Assembly (NCBI GenBank): GCA_905250075.1
Contig: CAJNOP010000275.1
Location: 62,001 to 126,000 of the forward strand
Reading direction: 5' to 3'
Source: Rotaria sp. Silwood1
Lineage: Eukaryota; Rotifera; Eurotatoria; Philodinida; Philodinidae
Length of the DNA stretch: 64,000 bases
Shown: positions 12,291-22,739 of the stretch, piece after piece
How the letters are laid out: each line of letters begins with the position of its first letter
Numbering within the stretch: position 1 is the first letter of the stretch
Position numbers and translations under genes: made by a program
The notes under the pieces: model-generated
Database searches by the model: none
Seen by the model: only the letters and a program-made list of their open reading frames with translations
What the model was told of the DNA's origin: nothing

Positions 12291-12900
12291 AAAACCACAT
12301 TCTATTTCATATGACGCACCTTTCAGCCGAGAGAATAAGTAAAAAGGAAACTATACCGTTGGATAGAGTATTTAATGTTCTATCAAATCATATAGAAATA
12401 AAACATTGCTGAAATTTTGAGGGAACACAGAAAACTGATCAGTGTAAGAAGAGAAAGGGAGAAACAAGAAAAACTTATCATTCGAAAGGACACTTCAAGC
12501 TCGATAAAAAGAACTATTCATTGTCTTTTTTTCTTTCCTCTCATCATTACAAAATTTTTGTTTTCTTTACACATATGAGCTCGTATGTAGTACAGCCATT
12601 GATACATTTGTGAATAGGAGTCATGGACAGAGAGAGCTTTTACTGTTTTTTGAACATTCAATATCAGGAGACAACGAGCTACAGACTGAAAATAAGTTTC
12701 AAGAGAACATGGAAATCTCCTTAGAATTTCGTGTCAAGCAGTTTCTTCTTTCATGAAAGCTTAACATTTCAGATATTAGAAACAATTGTCGAAACAAAAA
12801 GGTTCTTAAAAATCCTTTTCTTAAAGATTAAATTACGGAAAGTACTCTATCGTGGATGAGACACAATGACGATTGATTTTCTTTTCTTTGTTCATTGTAG

Positions 12901-13814
12901 TTATTCGCAATATCCCAGTCGATGCTCCATGGCCGCAGAATGGAAAGATCGTTGCTGGAGGTAATGGACAAGGCAATGCCACCAATCAACTTAACTATCC
13001 TCACGGTCTCTTCGTTGATGATGATCAAACGATGATCATTGCTGACTGCTGGAATGATCGTATCGTCCAATGGAAAATGGGTGATACGATGGGACAAGTT
13101 GTAGCTGGTGGAAAGGATAGAGGAAATCGATCGGATCAATTGTATGGTCCAATCGATGTGTTAGTCGACAAAGAGACTGGTAGTCTCATTATCTGCGATT
13201 GGCAGAATCGACGAGTTGTGCGATGGTCTCCTCGTAATGGCACAACTCAAGGTGAAATCCTCATCGACAACATCGATTGTCATGGATTGTTCATGGATGA
13301 TCAGAGATATCTCTACGTCTCTGACTACATAAAACATGAAGTAAGACGATATAAAATAGGAGACAAGAATGGAATTATTGTCGCTGGTGGAAATGGAAAA
13401 GGTGCTGCTCTCAATCAACTCAACTCTCCGACCTACGCCTTTGTCGATCAACAACAGAATGTCTACGTGTCAGACACTCACAATCACCGTGTAACGAAAT
13501 GGAATAAAGGTGCAAAAGAAGGCATTGTCGTCGCTGGAGGTCAAGGTGAAGGAAATGCTCTGACACAATTGTCGCATTCTAACGGACTCTTCATCGATAC
13601 ATTGGGTAACGTCTATGTGGCAGATTCATGGAATAATCGAGTGATGCGTTGGCCTAAAGGAGCGAAACAGGGCACTGTTATTGTGGGTGGAAATGGTGAA
13701 GGAGCAGGAGCAAATCAGTTCAATCGCTTGCGTGGTTTGTCCTTCGATCGAAAAGGTAATCTCTATGTCGTCGATGTGAGAAATCATCGTGTTCATTTGT
13801 TTTCAATTCAATAA
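12901..13814 (+). CDS. NHL-repeat beta-propeller protein, 3' exon
   Basis: An open frame of about 304 residues carries five to six NHL repeats of the form GxxNQLxxPxGLxVDxxxxxYVADxxNxRVxxW (for example NQLNYPHGLFVD, NVYVSDTHNHRVTKW, NVYVADSWNNRVMRW), separated by IVAGGNGxG linkers. NHL repeats fold into a beta-propeller used for protein or RNA contacts. This linker style is typical of the large NHL families of bdelloid rotifers. I place the exon start at 12901 because a polypyrimidine tract and TTCATTGTAG acceptor precede it; the frame continues upstream only from a TTG with no ATG. The 5' exons, which could hold a signal or membrane segment, were not found in the upstream 2 kb. No stops or frameshifts break the exon. 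The specific ligand is unknown. Confidence 0.85.
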
Positions 13815-14772
13815 ATTGTATTCGAATCGAAAAAATATTTTTTCAATTTCTATTCACGCGCCCGCGCGCGACAAGGAATCATCCTGATGGCGCTGTGGCG
13901 AGCGTAACGCTGGTACACGCGTGGGAAGACTCACATCATCCACATGCATCCATCGAATGACATGCGTCAGTTAGCCTGCGGCAAGGGGAAAAAGCAGATT
14001 TTAAGGTTTTAAGATTTCAAAAAAAATGAACCTACTCTAATTAGAGGAAATATGCATGTTCTAATAAAGGAGATGTGTCTTACTACGGTATATGCATCTG
14101 AAAAGTCCGAACACAATTTTATTATTCTGAGAATCAGCATTCAGCTTTGTGTCCCCTCAGGAATAGAAAAACACTTTGTGTCTTCGTTTTTGTAGAGGCA
14201 CTTCTCGTTCGATTGAACTCAATATGCTGATTTTGATTATCACACTTATTTTCAATATTCGTCGAATAATAAGAAACATCTGAAACACTTTCTGGAATCT
14301 CTAAAAACCAGTTTTTGACATGAAAGTCCATCAAAGTTCCATTGAAATCCAAGAAAAATTGCCTTATTCGCGTAGAAGTTTTTTCCCTACCAGAATCTAT
14401 AAGAAGGTCCTAAGTATTCAAACCTTTTTCAGCCAATAATTAGGAAATACCTTCTCGATTGGGTCCTATTGTTACAAATAATGATTATTTCGGCTTTGTA
14501 AACTTACATTTTATACGGGTGAACCAGGAGATTTTTTTACCAGATACGTAATTCAACTTTCTCGTTCTGATGACACCATTTTCAACTTGAAATTCAATGT
14601 CTAGTAAGCTGCTTATGCTACCCCTAGCATACTTGAGAGTCATTTTGGACTAGTACTCGATGGTTTTCGAGTAGAACGAACTAGGTTTGATTTTAAAAAT
14701 ACCATATTTGAAATCAGCACAAAGAACTCAGTCCAATTATGCGTGTTTCAAATTGTTTCTGCGCTATTTTTG
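13815..14772. other. Intergenic, short GC-rich patch only
   Basis: Just after the NHL stop there is a CG-rich patch (about 13850-13990, with CGCGCCCGCGCGCG) unlike its surroundings. The rest is ordinary AT-rich DNA. A minus-strand frame at 14134-14352 has no recognisable content. Confidence 0.4.
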
Positions 14773-15275
14773 GGGTGTGGGTGGGTGTGGGTGTGAGGTA
14801 TGTTTGTCGGTGTGGGTGTGGGTGTGGGTGTGTGTCGGTGTAGGTGGGGTGTGGGTGTGGGTGTGTGTGGGTGGGTGGGTGTGTGTGGGTGTGTGGGTGT
14901 GGGTCTGATTGTGAGTGCGTTAAGAGCTGATCGACACCCACACTCACGCAGCCACACTCCACACCCACACCCACACCCACACAAACACCCACACCCATAC
15001 TCACACCCACCCACACCCACATCCACACCCCACATCCACACCCACACCCACACCCACACCCACACCCACATCCACACCCACCCACATCCACACTCATACT
15101 CACACCCACCCACACCCACACCCACACTCACACCCACACTCACACCCACATCCCGCATCCACACCCACACCCACACCCACACCCACACCCACACCCCACA
15201 CCCACNNNNNNNNNNCCCACACCCACACCCACACCCCACACCCACACCCCACACCCACACCCACACCCACACCCA
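14773..15275. repeat. Head-to-head telomere-like array, locus C
   Basis: Plus-strand TGTGGG-type repeats run from about 14773 to 14912. After a loop of about 20 bp they switch to CCCACA-type repeats from about 14936 to 15275. TGTGGG is the known bdelloid telomere unit. Degenerate units (GTGTGTCGG, GTATG) are mixed in. Ten N at 15206-15215 mark an unresolved repeat number. All long frames here, on both strands, are repeat translations. A broken KH-like gene lies about 200 bp to the right. Confidence 0.9.
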
Positions 15276-15471
15276 ATTTCTAGAACCCTTGTGTTTTTGT
15301 GGGAGAAACCCCATGGAATAGGCCCATAATCATTTTCATTTAGATGATGAACAACAATAATATCACATAAATGACATTTTAATTGTATATGTCGTAAATT
15401 TCAAGATCATATACCTTCAAATATAAATATTTTAAGAAAAAGAAAGGGAATAAACATAAAATCTACCTTAC

Positions 15472-16702
15472 CAACAATATGTGCAACATAATTACTTGGA
15501 ATAAACATAACTTGTTTAAATACACCATTATGACTACGATTAAAAAAATGTTTGTTCTTGATAACTATTAAATGATGATGATTGTTCGTGATTTTGAGTT
15601 GGTGATTGACGATAATCATTATTAACGGGTGAGGCAGAATAAATGAGCCTCTCAATGTTTTGGCTATAGCTTTTTTTTGTGTTCTATCGAGCTGATTGTT
15701 TTTCCAAAAGATGCACCGTCAAATTCTCTACAAAACCATAATCAAACTTATTCCTGAAGAAAGTTAAGGAAAAAAATTAAACGAAGATTATCGAACACAT
15801 AAAAAGTACCCAACTTTCAAAGCTAACGAGTGTTCCATAATGAATGGCTGGAGTTTGTATCTTTTTTGTTCATCATCTAGTAAGTTTATTTTAAAAGGAA
15901 AGTATATCAGAAGATGCAGCGTGAAAAGCTCTACAATTTACAAAGAACAATTTATTTTATGTTTATGCATCTTTTGTTTTTTAAAATAAGCAAAGTTCCG
16001 TGCGACCAATAAATGATCTTTTCGCAGCATCTAAAATTGGTCGGACAATGTTTCATCCACTTTCAAAAGAAAGAGTACATAAAGTTTTTAATGTAACATG
16101 TAGAGCTTTTCACGCTGTATCTTCTGATATAGTTTTCTTTTAAAATAAACTTACTAAATGATGAGAAAAATGAATACAAACTCCGACCATTCATTCGACA
16201 CTTGTTAGCTTTGAAGGTTGGGTACTTTTTATGTGTTCGATAATCTTCGTTTAATTCCTTTCCTTAACTTTCTTCAGAAATTGGTCTGATTACAGTTTGT
16301 AGAGAATTTGACAGCGCATCTCTTAGAAAAACAATTATCTTTAAAGAACACAAAGAAAAAAAGCTATAGCCAAAACATTGAGAGGCTCATTTATTCTGCC
16401 GCACCCATTATATTCATAACGACGTTGTTGATGATAATAATAATTATTATTATCATCTTTTGTACGTTGATAATTATTATACCCATTATTTATTTGTTCT
16501 TCATTGACTGGCTGAACAAAAAAAAATATATTTATATAAAGTAAGGTGTTTTACCATTGTATGGTTGTACAGGTACATCAAGAACATCATTAATAAATGC
16601 ATTTATTTTTAGAACAATATCAATTATATTTTCATAAAATTCATTAGTAATAGAAAGTTCATGTTGCCATTGTTTATCATCAAATTTAAGTAATTTGACA
16701 GG
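15472..16702 (-). pseudogene. KH-domain-like gene fragment split by a foldback element
   Basis: Two minus-strand exons can be read. The first (16702-16555; acceptor TTTAATAG, donor GGTAAAAC) includes FDDKQWQHELSITNEFYENI. The second (16511-15472; acceptor TTTGTTCAG, donor GTAAGG) starts PVNEEQINNGYNNYQRTKDD, is Asn/Gln/Tyr-rich, and ends FKQVMFIPSNYVAHIVG. The last phrase resembles the start of a KH RNA-binding domain, where V.IP...VG.IIGK.G is expected; the GXXG loop would be on the next exon, which is not present before the telomere-like array. The second exon is interrupted by the foldback at 15625-16406; removing it with one ATTA copy rejoins the frame. A T7 run also shifts the frame by one base before RSHNG. 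Could be any KH protein; the identity is uncertain. Confidence 0.45.
15625..16406. mobile_element. Foldback element with ATTA target duplication
   Basis: Two inverted arms of about 300 bp (15625-15935 and 16106-16406) flank a loop of about 170 bp. The arms begin GGGTGAGGCAGAATAAATGA and end as its near-perfect reverse complement. The same four bases, ATTA, flank both sides (15621-15624, 16407-16410). No coding capacity. It sits inside a coding exon of the KH-like gene. A word near the arm ends, GATGCAGCGTGAAAA, also appears at about 52762 beside the mariner. Confidence 0.85.
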
Positions 16703-17287
16703 CTATTAAAGAATGGAAATATTAAGATAAATAGTTCTTTATTATCGGTGATGAAGTCAGGAATTTTTGAGTCATGGAACATTTTCTAGCTAAAATATTT
16801 TGAGAAGTGAACATCCATGGGTAATTAAAAAAGCCAATTGCACTACAATCCTTTAAAACTGGTTATCGTCATGAAACCAATGTTTAGTGATCTCTAATTA
16901 ATTTTCAGCATTGAGAAATAACTTTTGAATTATTGGGAAATTCCCAATGCCTCTATGCCTGACTAGACTATTGTAATAAATGCAAAAAGATTCTTTTCTA
17001 ATATTTTAATCTTCATCTTTTATTGATTTATCCTATCAGAATACACATATAAAAGATAGGATATTTTCAAAAAAAAGAAATTACAATACATGATAAACAA
17101 AAAGAAGAAAAAAAAGTTTTTTAATACATAAAAAAAATACAATATTTTAACTAATAATAAAATTTTTTTTTATTTGTTCTTTTTGTACATGATTTCCATA
17201 TATATCAAATTCACCATATATAGAATTCAACTCTAGATCATCATCAGAGAATGAAGATGATGAAAAAAGTTCTGTACATGACGAGTT
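16703..17287. other. No feature seen
   Basis: AT-rich DNA between two minus-strand pseudogenes. Upstream exons of the KH-like gene may lie here but none could be supported. Confidence 0.4.
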
Positions 17288-18028
17288 TCATGTTGAAGAC
17301 CTTGATAGTTCAAGTGTTGTACCATGACGATCAACTTGTTCTAAATTGAAATCATTATAAAATTCTGTTGGTTCACCTGAACAACTTTTTATTATATTTA
17401 ATTTTTTTTCTTTTGAATAAATTGAATCAGATGATATTTCATTTTGAACAAATACTGGTGGTTGATAATTACGATTATAACGATGACAAGTATCAGTATC
17501 ATTTGATAAATAATCTTTTTGATCTTTTATTCTTTCACGTGATATATCTTCTTGTTGTGGATTCAGATTTTTTGGACGTGCTGGAATCATTTTAACGTGT
17601 TGATTTGTATATGATATTAGATTAATATCAGGATCTTGATGTAATTTATTTTGTTGAACTAATTTTCTATTCATTGAAAGATTATTTCTTTGTGATGCGC
17701 ATTCATTTGAACAAAATAATTCACCATAATGTAGAAAAAAAATGACGATTATTTAATGAAATATGGCATATATAACAATAAAAATATGCATCAGTTGCAT
17801 GCCAATGTTGAGATTCGTGAACCTTTTGGAGTTGATTTGTTTCAATACGTTCACCACATGTATCACAATAGTTTGTTTCTCTTTCGTAACAATTTAAACA
17901 AAATGGTTGACTTTCATGAATATCATAATGTTCACCATTCATACGTTCTTTACAATTTGAACAACAAAAATGATTCATAATCGAAGAATGACCATCAGCT
18001 TTATTACATTTTTATCATTACGGCTAAT
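17288..18028 (-). pseudogene. Prickle-type LIM protein fragment, copy 1
   Basis: Minus-strand exon from 18028 with LIM zinc-finger residues in prickle order: NHFCCSNCKERMNGEHYDIH, then YCDTCGERIETNQ, then QHWHATDAYFYCYICH, then LFCSNECASQRNN. Prickle proteins act in planar cell polarity and carry a PET domain and three LIM domains; only the LIM2-LIM3 part and a low-complexity tail are here. The frame is broken twice by single bases in homopolymers: an A-run just upstream of the first Cys, and a T8 run after NNRHFF that separates LIM3 from its last zinc ligands. PET and LIM1 exons are absent; a myotubularin-like gene lies immediately upstream. It is either a truncated pseudogene or a damaged assembly of one. 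Copy 2 at 26.1-28.2 kb is its paralogue. Confidence 0.75.
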
Positions 18029-18798
18029 CTAAATAGATAAAAAAGGAAAAAAAAATTAGTTTTTTTCTTATTCATCTTATTAGAAATAGATCATCATCAA
18101 CAATACTAATAGAGCTTAATTATTCATTGGTTTCATTAGAATTATTCGAACAATTATACGATTATCATATAAAGAATAATATCTATTCTAACATCTAGAT
18201 TAGTGGAAAATAAAATTCTCATACGATATTCAAATAGTTTCATATTTCATGATAAACAAAGGGTATGTTCTGACATGTATAAACATATATGTAGAGTAAC
18301 TATCGGCTCGTCATGTTAAAAGTATGGGAAAGGTTTCTATCATGGATGGAGACTTACTAAAATCAATTTTTTGTTTTATATTTCAAATAAAAAAATCTTA
18401 CATAAACTAATTGTTGTTTTAATTTTGAATCTTTTTTATTTCTTTTTTTTATTAAAAATCGTTTTGATGAACTTGAACGTTTTAACTTTTGATCAGCTGT
18501 CGAACGATTTACTAATGGTGATGATGCATGTTCAGATGAACCAGGTGTATATTGTGTACCGGATGAATATGTTTGTGACCAAAAACATAAATCAGAAATT
18601 GATGATTTTGGATAAAGAACCTTAAAAAAATATTCGATAAAAATATTTTTTGGTTTTTTTTACTTTTGCTGTTTCATCAAATGAAGGATTAATGAATAAT
18701 TGTGTTGTTGATTGTCTATTCAATAAGCTCCAAACACTTGATGTTTTTGTTTTTAAATTAGTTGTATTATATAAAAATGTTTCATATATACAAGAGTA

Positions 18799-19069
18799 CC
18801 CAGGTCTATGGATACGGCCATACATATTTTCACCGTAAATTTGCTTCATACGATACCGTCAACGGACCGTATTTTCTCGTAATCATAGGCACAGTAATAC
18901 GGCACCGTATACGAGGCCGTATTTTCACAGTATACGGTCCTATACGGGGCGTAATCTCACTATGATAAGGCCGTATTTCTCTGCCCGATATTACGGCCAT
19001 ATACGGTCCGTTTATGCGTCATCAGGTAACTGTAAACGGTCGTTTACGGACCGTATCGTTCGACCTGGG
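18799..19069. mobile_element. CCCAGGTC-ended palindrome-core element (ACGGACCGT type)
   Basis: 271 bp bounded by inverted CCCAGGTC / GACCTGGG and flanked by TA on each side. The interior is packed with ACGGACCGT, TATACGG and their reverse complements. It interrupts a coding exon of the myotubularin-like gene; dropping it with one TA copy rejoins the codons for HTYSCIY exactly as expected in that family. Confidence 0.8.
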
Positions 19070-20346
19070 TAGGTATGTGCAGCTAATTCACGCTAAAAAA
19101 AAGGATTTTTCGATTAAAAAGAAAATCTTTTCTAATCTTACAAGAAATAGTTCATTAAATTGAAATGCAGTTGGATTTTGGATCAATAATTGAAAAATAC
19201 AATCCAACCATTGAAGAAAAACAAGATTATGTTCATTGGAATCATTTGCATCAACAGTATGACCATAATCATCAATAAATTTATGTCCAAATTTGATGCA
19301 TTCATGTTGCAGTAAGATTTGAAATCCATTTATTGTTCAATAATATGGATCAAGCATTATTTTAGCTAACGTGATTATTTGTGATGTTTGATATTCACTA
19401 TTTGAACCATGAACAAGTACTGATCGATTATCTTCATCAATATTAGTAACAACACAACATGCTGCTTCAATTAATGCTGACAAATTTTGCAACCAATGTG
19501 TTGATATTAATTTTGAAAACCAACTAGAAAAGAAAAGAGTTTTTTGATTTTTTCAAATATTAGTTTTTTTCTTTTTTTATTAAACTTACTTTTCACATTT
19601 TGTTGAATTAATAGCACATAACATTCGTCCATTTCTACTTACAACATTAATACCAGGTAAATTCTTAAATTCAAGATCACAATCTCTATAATGTTTAGCA
19701 TAGTTTTTAATAGCAGGATCATCACTTCCTGCATGAACAATAAATATACGATTTGAATTTTTTTCACCTTTAAATATAAAATTTTACAAAAAAAAATATG
19801 AATTTTGTTTAGTTAAAAATTATTTACTTTCAATAGAATTTGTTGTTACTTTATCATTACATGAATTAATAATAGCTTGAATCATGTTTTCATCTTCTTT
19901 TGAACGCCTAGGTGACCAGCTGACTTCGGGTTGACCTGCTCCAGCAATAATTGCACCATTAATATGTCTATATTAAATAAGATTTTCGATAACAAAAAAA
20001 TGAACTAGAATTTGACAGAAAGAAAATTTTTGACTCTGAATCTGTACTATCTACCCTTCTCATTTTAAACAATATAACAAAACAAATTATCTTTCGTATT
20101 GATACAATGTTTAATCTCATCTGAGAGTGCAGTATTCTCTATTTCGAAAGGATAATTCAAAACTTTAAGGCAGATGTTTATATTAAATTTTTACCTCCAA
20201 ACAATTGTTGGAAATTGTTTATATGATCGAAATTTGGCAGCTTCTCTAATTTCTCCATTAGTTATAGTAGATGGTACAACACAATATTTTGGATAACTAT
20301 GACATAATTCATAATTTTTGATTATTTTCAGTTAAACGCCATGTAT

Positions 20347-20502
20347 ATCCCATGTGATGAAAACCGGGCAAAAATCGGCGATTAACCGTGGTTTTACCGG
20401 TCCGGTTACCGGCTCCTTATCGGTTCACCGGTTTTTTTAATGGTGAACCGCGGTAAACCGCGGTTTACCGCTAAAGCTGATCCGGTTTTTGTGACATGGG
20501 AT
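20347..20502. mobile_element. ATCCCATGT-ended palindrome-core element (CCGGTT type)
   Basis: 156 bp with inverted ATCCCATGT / ACATGGGAT ends and GTAT on both sides (20343-20346, 20503-20506). The core is built from ACCGGTT, CGGTTTACCG and inverses. It lies in the first readable myotubularin exon; removing it with one GTAT restores the frame through RLQLDTWRLTENN. A TA-based reading of the target site is also possible because the flank is repetitive. Confidence 0.8.
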
Positions 20503-21479
20503 GTATCTAATTGTAAACGTATTAATTCATCATTAAAAGGATCATGATACAAATGTTCATCTTTTCGTATATCTGATCTAAATTTAGTTGCAAATAAATT
20601 ACTTAAATATGTTGGAACGGTATGCATTTCAGTGTATTTTCTAAAACAATAACGAAATTTATTTTCTGTAAATAATGTTAAACGAAATGAACATATATCT
20701 CTATATTATATACATATATAAATGAATGGTATGGATCCCTACACGTCGGCAAAGAACATAGTGAAATAAGAGAAACAATAACGACGCACAGTGATTTGCG
20801 TTGTCGGTTTTGGGAGAGGCTGCAGATAACTTGGATATTGAAAGATAGAAAAAATTATTCACTGTCAAATGATATTTTTAGTTTTCTATAAAAAAGTACT
20901 GTTAAAAAGGTATTGCAGATGGCGCTATTAATCTTTACATAATTGGTTGAACACATCTCAACATTGGGTCATTTTACATCATTTCTCTAAGAAATATTTC
21001 TCATCATTTAGATAAATTTGAATCCACATAAAAAAATATTTACTTTTCAGGAAATTTCTCTTAGATATATGAATGTATTTCTAAGATGACATGCACGTTT
21101 TCTCTTCATAATAATATGTTTATTTTTGAAGATTTAGAATATGAGTCAGTTTTTGAGATAGTAGAAATGTTTTGCTATTGAAATCATTTATTTAATATAA
21201 AAGTTTAAAACTAGTCATGAATTTCTGTAGGTATAGAAAACAATTAAAAAAATGAAGAGATTGATAAAAAGGATAAGGTACTTTGTAGAAAAACACAATT
21301 TTTTTTACAAACTATACGAAGACTTATACAGACTTTAGAAAAAAAAGAATAAATTATTTACATATGAATCGATCAAAAAATTTTTTAATTCCGTACGGAC
21401 CGAATAAACTATACATCATTAGAAAGAGTTTGAAAAGTTGAATATGAAAATCTAATTTTCTCAGATGGGTACTTCGAGT

Positions 21480-22739
21480 CAGAGTTTTTTAATAGAAATC
21501 TGAAACAAATTATATGTAGGTACTTCGTCTCACTTGACAAAATATCCATTGGTACTTTGCTATATAGAACAAAGTACCTGAAAGTATCTTAAAGTATCAC
21601 AGTTATGAACTGATTTAAGAAAAACAAAAACAAAGTGCTTACTAATCGATCTTTTAATGAAAAATATATTCCTATATGAAAAAAAAACAATGTATGAAAA
21701 TGAGTAATATTTGCTAACAAAAAGGAAAATACATTCATCTGATCAACTTTAGAAAACACTTTTCTGATTCATCTTTTACTATTATCGTATGTACAGGATG
21801 TTCCAAAAGTCGCGCGGAAAAGTACATTCTTATAACTTCTTTATTTGTCAATACAAATCGATACTTTTCTTTTAACGTATGATAGGCATCACCTAGAAGT
21901 TTTTATTCATGTGGACCAACTTTACAAAAAAAACATAAAAAAATATCACTTTTCACTGAAATAGAGAAAATATGTTTTTTCCAAATTTTACTGAAAAAAA
22001 GTATGTATCGATGGTTTTTTCGATCATTTTAATTTTTGCAATATCTTAAGCTTTCAACTGTTTAACGGTGGTTTTGTTAACATGTTTTTTGTGGTATATT
22101 AGTGAGCTTCAATATTGAATTTCTTTTTATGAGAATATCTAAAAAATAATGATAAAAGAAGCCTAAACAATTCAAAGTGTAAGATATTACAAAAATCGAA
22201 GTGATCGAAAAAATCATCGATACACACTTTTTCAGTAAAATTTGGAAAAAACACATTTTCTCTATTTCAGTCAAAAGTGATATCTTTTATGTTTTTTGTA
22301 AAGTTCGTCTGTATGAATAAAACTTCTAGATGATGTTTATCATGCGAAAAAAAAAATAATTGATTTGTTTTGACAAACACAGAAGTTATAAGAATGTACT
22401 TTCCCGTGCGACTTTTGAGACACCCTGTTTATATGATTATAAAAAAGATAAATCAGAGAAGTTTTTTCTAAAGTTGATCAGATGAATGTGTTTTCATTTT
22501 TGTTATTATATATTACTTATTTTCGTACATTGTTTTTTTTTCATATAGGAATATATTTTTTATAAAAAGATCGATTAGTAAGAACTTTGTTTTTGTTTTT
22601 CTTAAATCAGTTCATAACTGTGGTACTTTGAGATACTTTCAGGTACTTTGTTCTAAATAGCAAAGTATCAATGGATATTTTATCCAGTGAAACGAAATAC
22701 CTACATAAAATTTATTTCAGATTTCTATTAAAAACTCTG
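21480..22739. mobile_element. 1.26-kb nested palindrome
   Basis: A near-complete inverted repeat centred at about 22110. The outer ends start CAGAG(T)TTTTTAATAGAAA and pair over some 300 bp. Nested within, from 21794 to 22427, is a second inverted element with ends CAGGATGTTCCAAAAGTCGC and the diverged inverse GACTTTTGAGACACCCTG, a Tc1/mariner-like terminus. The inner and outer centres coincide within about 1 bp. No transposase is present; the minus-strand frame at 22077-22274 is an arm translation. Confidence 0.85.

Larger units (their letters stand above)
18363..20640 (-). pseudogene. Myotubularin-like (MTMR) phosphatase pseudogene, catalytically dead
   Basis: Six minus-strand exon blocks can be read: 20640-20503 + 20346-20195, 19967-19828, 19767-19590, 19523-19142, 19092-19072 + 18798-18664, and 18620-18363. 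They spell the order of a myotubularin phosphatase domain: YPKYCVVPSTITNGEIREAA, GAGQPEVSWSPRRSKEDENM, WFSKLISTHWLQNLSALIEA, FLQWLDCIFQLLIQNPTAFQ, YETFLYNTTNL, SVWSLLNRQ, VLYPKSSISDLCFW. Active enzymes have HCSDGWDRT; here the same place reads HGSNSEYQT, so both the Cys nucleophile and the Arg are gone, as in pseudophosphatase members of the family. It also has an in-frame TGA (YY*TINGF), a 1-bp frameshift before ELCHSYP, and two palindromic insertions in coding sequence. The PH-GRAM part is missing. It is decayed beyond a simple pseudophosphatase. Confidence 0.85.

Noticed and set aside
12828..13454. Two minus-strand frames antisense to the NHL exon
   Set aside because: Shadows of the NHL repeats with no recognisable motif.
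14687..15321. Several 70-190 residue frames rich in VWVWVG, PHPHTHT or CGCGCG
   Set aside because: Pure translation of the TGTGGG/CCCACA array in all frames; no independent coding signal.
17368..18965. Plus-strand frames over the LIM and myotubularin regions
   Set aside because: Antisense shadows; the protein families read on the minus strand.
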